Assembly: GCF_016518545.1 (NCBI RefSeq)
Contig: NZ_JACVTO010000028.1
Span: 1 to 53,566, forward strand
Length of the DNA: 53,566 bases
Direction of reading: 5' to 3'
Source of the DNA: Pseudomonas sp. S30
GTDB lineage: Bacteria > Pseudomonadota > Gammaproteobacteria > Pseudomonadales > Pseudomonadaceae
Positions 52,598 to 53,566 of the stretch are shown piece by piece. Every line of letters starts with the position of its first letter. Within the stretch, counting starts at the first letter, position 1. A model generated the notes under the pieces. It did no database searches. It was not told the origin of the DNA and worked only from the letters and a program-made list of their open reading frames with translations. The position numbers and the translations under genes were made by a program.

Positions 52598-53566
52598 TCA
52601 GCGCGCCAGTTCGCCGGCTTCCTCTTCTTCGAAACCGCGCACGGCCCGGCCCACCAGCAGAGGGTCGGGCGCATGGGCCACGGACAGGTCCTTGTCCGGG
52701 TAGTCCAGGGCATGCAGGAAATGCCGGATGCAGTTGAGCCGTGCGCGCTTCTTGTCGTCGGACTTGATCACCGTCCATGGCGCGTCGGCGGTGTCGGTGT
52801 GGAAGAACATCGCTTCCTTGGCGGCTGTGTAGTCGTCCCACTTGTCCAGCGACTTGATGTCGATCGGCGACAGCTTCCAGTGCTTGAGCGGGTCGTCGCG
52901 CCGTGAAATGAAGCGCCGCAGCTGCTCCTCGCGGTTCACCGAGAACCAGTACTTGAACAGCAGGATGCCGCTGTTGCACAGCATGCGCTCGAGGTCCGGC
53001 GCCTGGCGCATGAATTCCAGGTACTGCAGCGGCGAGCAGAACTCCATGACCCGCTCCACCCCGGCCCGGTTGTACCAGGAGCGGTCGAAGAAGACCATCT
53101 CACCGGCCGTGGGCAGGTGCTGGATGTAACGCTGGAAATACCACTGGCCCTGCTCCTGCTCCGAGGGCTTCTCCAGCGCGACGATGCGTGCGCCGCGCGG
53201 GTTCAAATGCTCCATGAAACGCTTGATGGTGCCGCCCTTGCCGGCCGCGTCACGCCCTTCGAACAGCACCACGATGCGCTGGCCTGTGTCCTTGGCCCAG
53301 CTCTGCACCTTGAGCAGTTCGATCTGCAGGGCGTGCTTGGCTTTCTCGTATTCCTGGCGCCGCAGGCGCGTGGCGTAGGGGTAGCTGGCCGGCAGGCGTG
53401 CGCTGGTGCTGTCCTCGTTGCTGCCCTTGCGCGCGCTGGCCACTTCCAGGGCGGCAGGCTGCTGGCTGATGCGGGTGATGGAGGCTTCGGCCTTGCGCGG
53501 GTTACGCGGACGAGCGCTGCGCTTGACGGTGCGGGCGGTGGTGCTGGGTGCGGGAAGGGGGAGGGG
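52598..53566 (-). CDS. ppk2: Polyphosphate kinase 2, 5' end outside the window
   Basis: A class I PPK2, which transfers phosphate between polyphosphate and nucleoside diphosphates, usually favouring nucleotide formation. It has Walker A GRDAAGKGGTIKRF, the lid/Walker B segment DRSWYNRAGVERVMEF, and IKRFMEHLNPRGARIVALEK between them. A GTG at 53443 could start it. However, the frame stays open, with good codon use, for another 41 codons to the window edge, giving a basic Pro/Ala-rich stretch. The true start is probably beyond the edge, so I call it partial. Confidence 0.88.
   Translation of the reverse strand, partial: PLPLPAPSTTARTVKRSARPRNPRKAEASITRISQQPAALEVASARKGSNEDSTSARLPASYPYATRLRRQEYEKAKHALQIELLKVQSWAKDTGQRIVVLFEGRDAAGKGGTIKRFMEHLNPRGARIVALEKPSEQEQGQWYFQRYIQHLPTAGEMVFFDRSWYNRAGVERVMEFCSPLQYLEFMRQAPDLERMLCNSGILLFKYWFSVNREEQLRRFISRRDDPLKHWKLSPIDIKSLDKWDDYTAAKEAMFFHTDTADAPWTVIKSDDKKRARLNCIRHFLHALDYPDKDLSVAHAPDPLLVGRAVRGFEEEEAGELAR

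Overview
The window is about 53.6 kb of GC-rich chromosome with the gene content, codon use and gene order of a fluorescent Pseudomonas, most likely of the P. putida group. Pointers are the lsfA-ssuEADCBF sulfonate cluster next to gshA, the tex-ompR-envZ-rimK-hsp15-hslO-pckA block, and nudE-cysQ followed by a dctBD-type two-component pair and rmlBACD. I see no rRNA, tRNA, CRISPR array, insertion sequence, integrase or phage gene. Nearly all of it reads as core chromosome with a few accessory or relocated blocks.

Layout. (1) 189-5747: lsfA, a 1-Cys peroxiredoxin, then ssuE-A-D-C-B-F, which import alkanesulfonates and release sulfite from them for use as a sulfur source. (2) 5806-13246, minus strand: gshA, a TetR regulator overlapping it by one base, then a 1714-residue protein resembling the Pseudomonas dermonecrotic-toxin-like (DUF6543) family. 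The last is the clearest accessory gene. (3) 13494-16201, minus: tex and a hotdog thioesterase, overlapping. (4) 16429-24067: ompR-envZ (amgRS-like), rimK with an aspartic-protease-like partner, hsp15, a PAP2 phosphatase, hslO and pckA. (5) 24232-26950: a thioesterase, a LuxR-type response regulator, a divergent CheR-like methyltransferase and a glycine-zipper envelope protein. (6) 27127-34640: a complete trans-4-hydroxy-L-proline catabolic cluster (AraC regulator, permease, epimerase, deaminase, semialdehyde dehydrogenase, D-hydroxyproline oxidase) leading to 2-oxoglutarate. (7) 34704-41218: a YdeP-like molybdopterin oxidoreductase with fdhD, a BON-LysM protein, a HAD nucleotidase, nudE, cysQ and a third thioesterase. 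(8) 41215-47823, minus: rmlBACD (dTDP-L-rhamnose) followed by dctB-dctD and that thioesterase, nearly all joined by ATGA overlaps. (9) 48013-53566: a 974-residue kinase/middle-domain/PLP-enzyme fusion, agmatine deiminase, a 65-codon unknown gene, and a polyphosphate kinase 2 gene that runs off the right edge.

How it fits together. Three themes recur. One is scavenging of organic sulfur and nitrogen: sulfonates, hydroxyproline, agmatine and, by family resemblance, perhaps hydroxylysine or another amino alcohol. Another is envelope and protein quality control: OmpR/EnvZ, Hsp15, HslO and the glycine-zipper protein. The third is surface polysaccharide: rml. I do not see a defence island or an obviously new multi-gene system. 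The best candidates for unexplored biology are the giant DUF6543-like protein, the kinase/PLP fusion lying about 14 kb from a hydroxyproline operon, and the CheR-like/LuxR pair that has no chemoreceptor or histidine kinase beside it.
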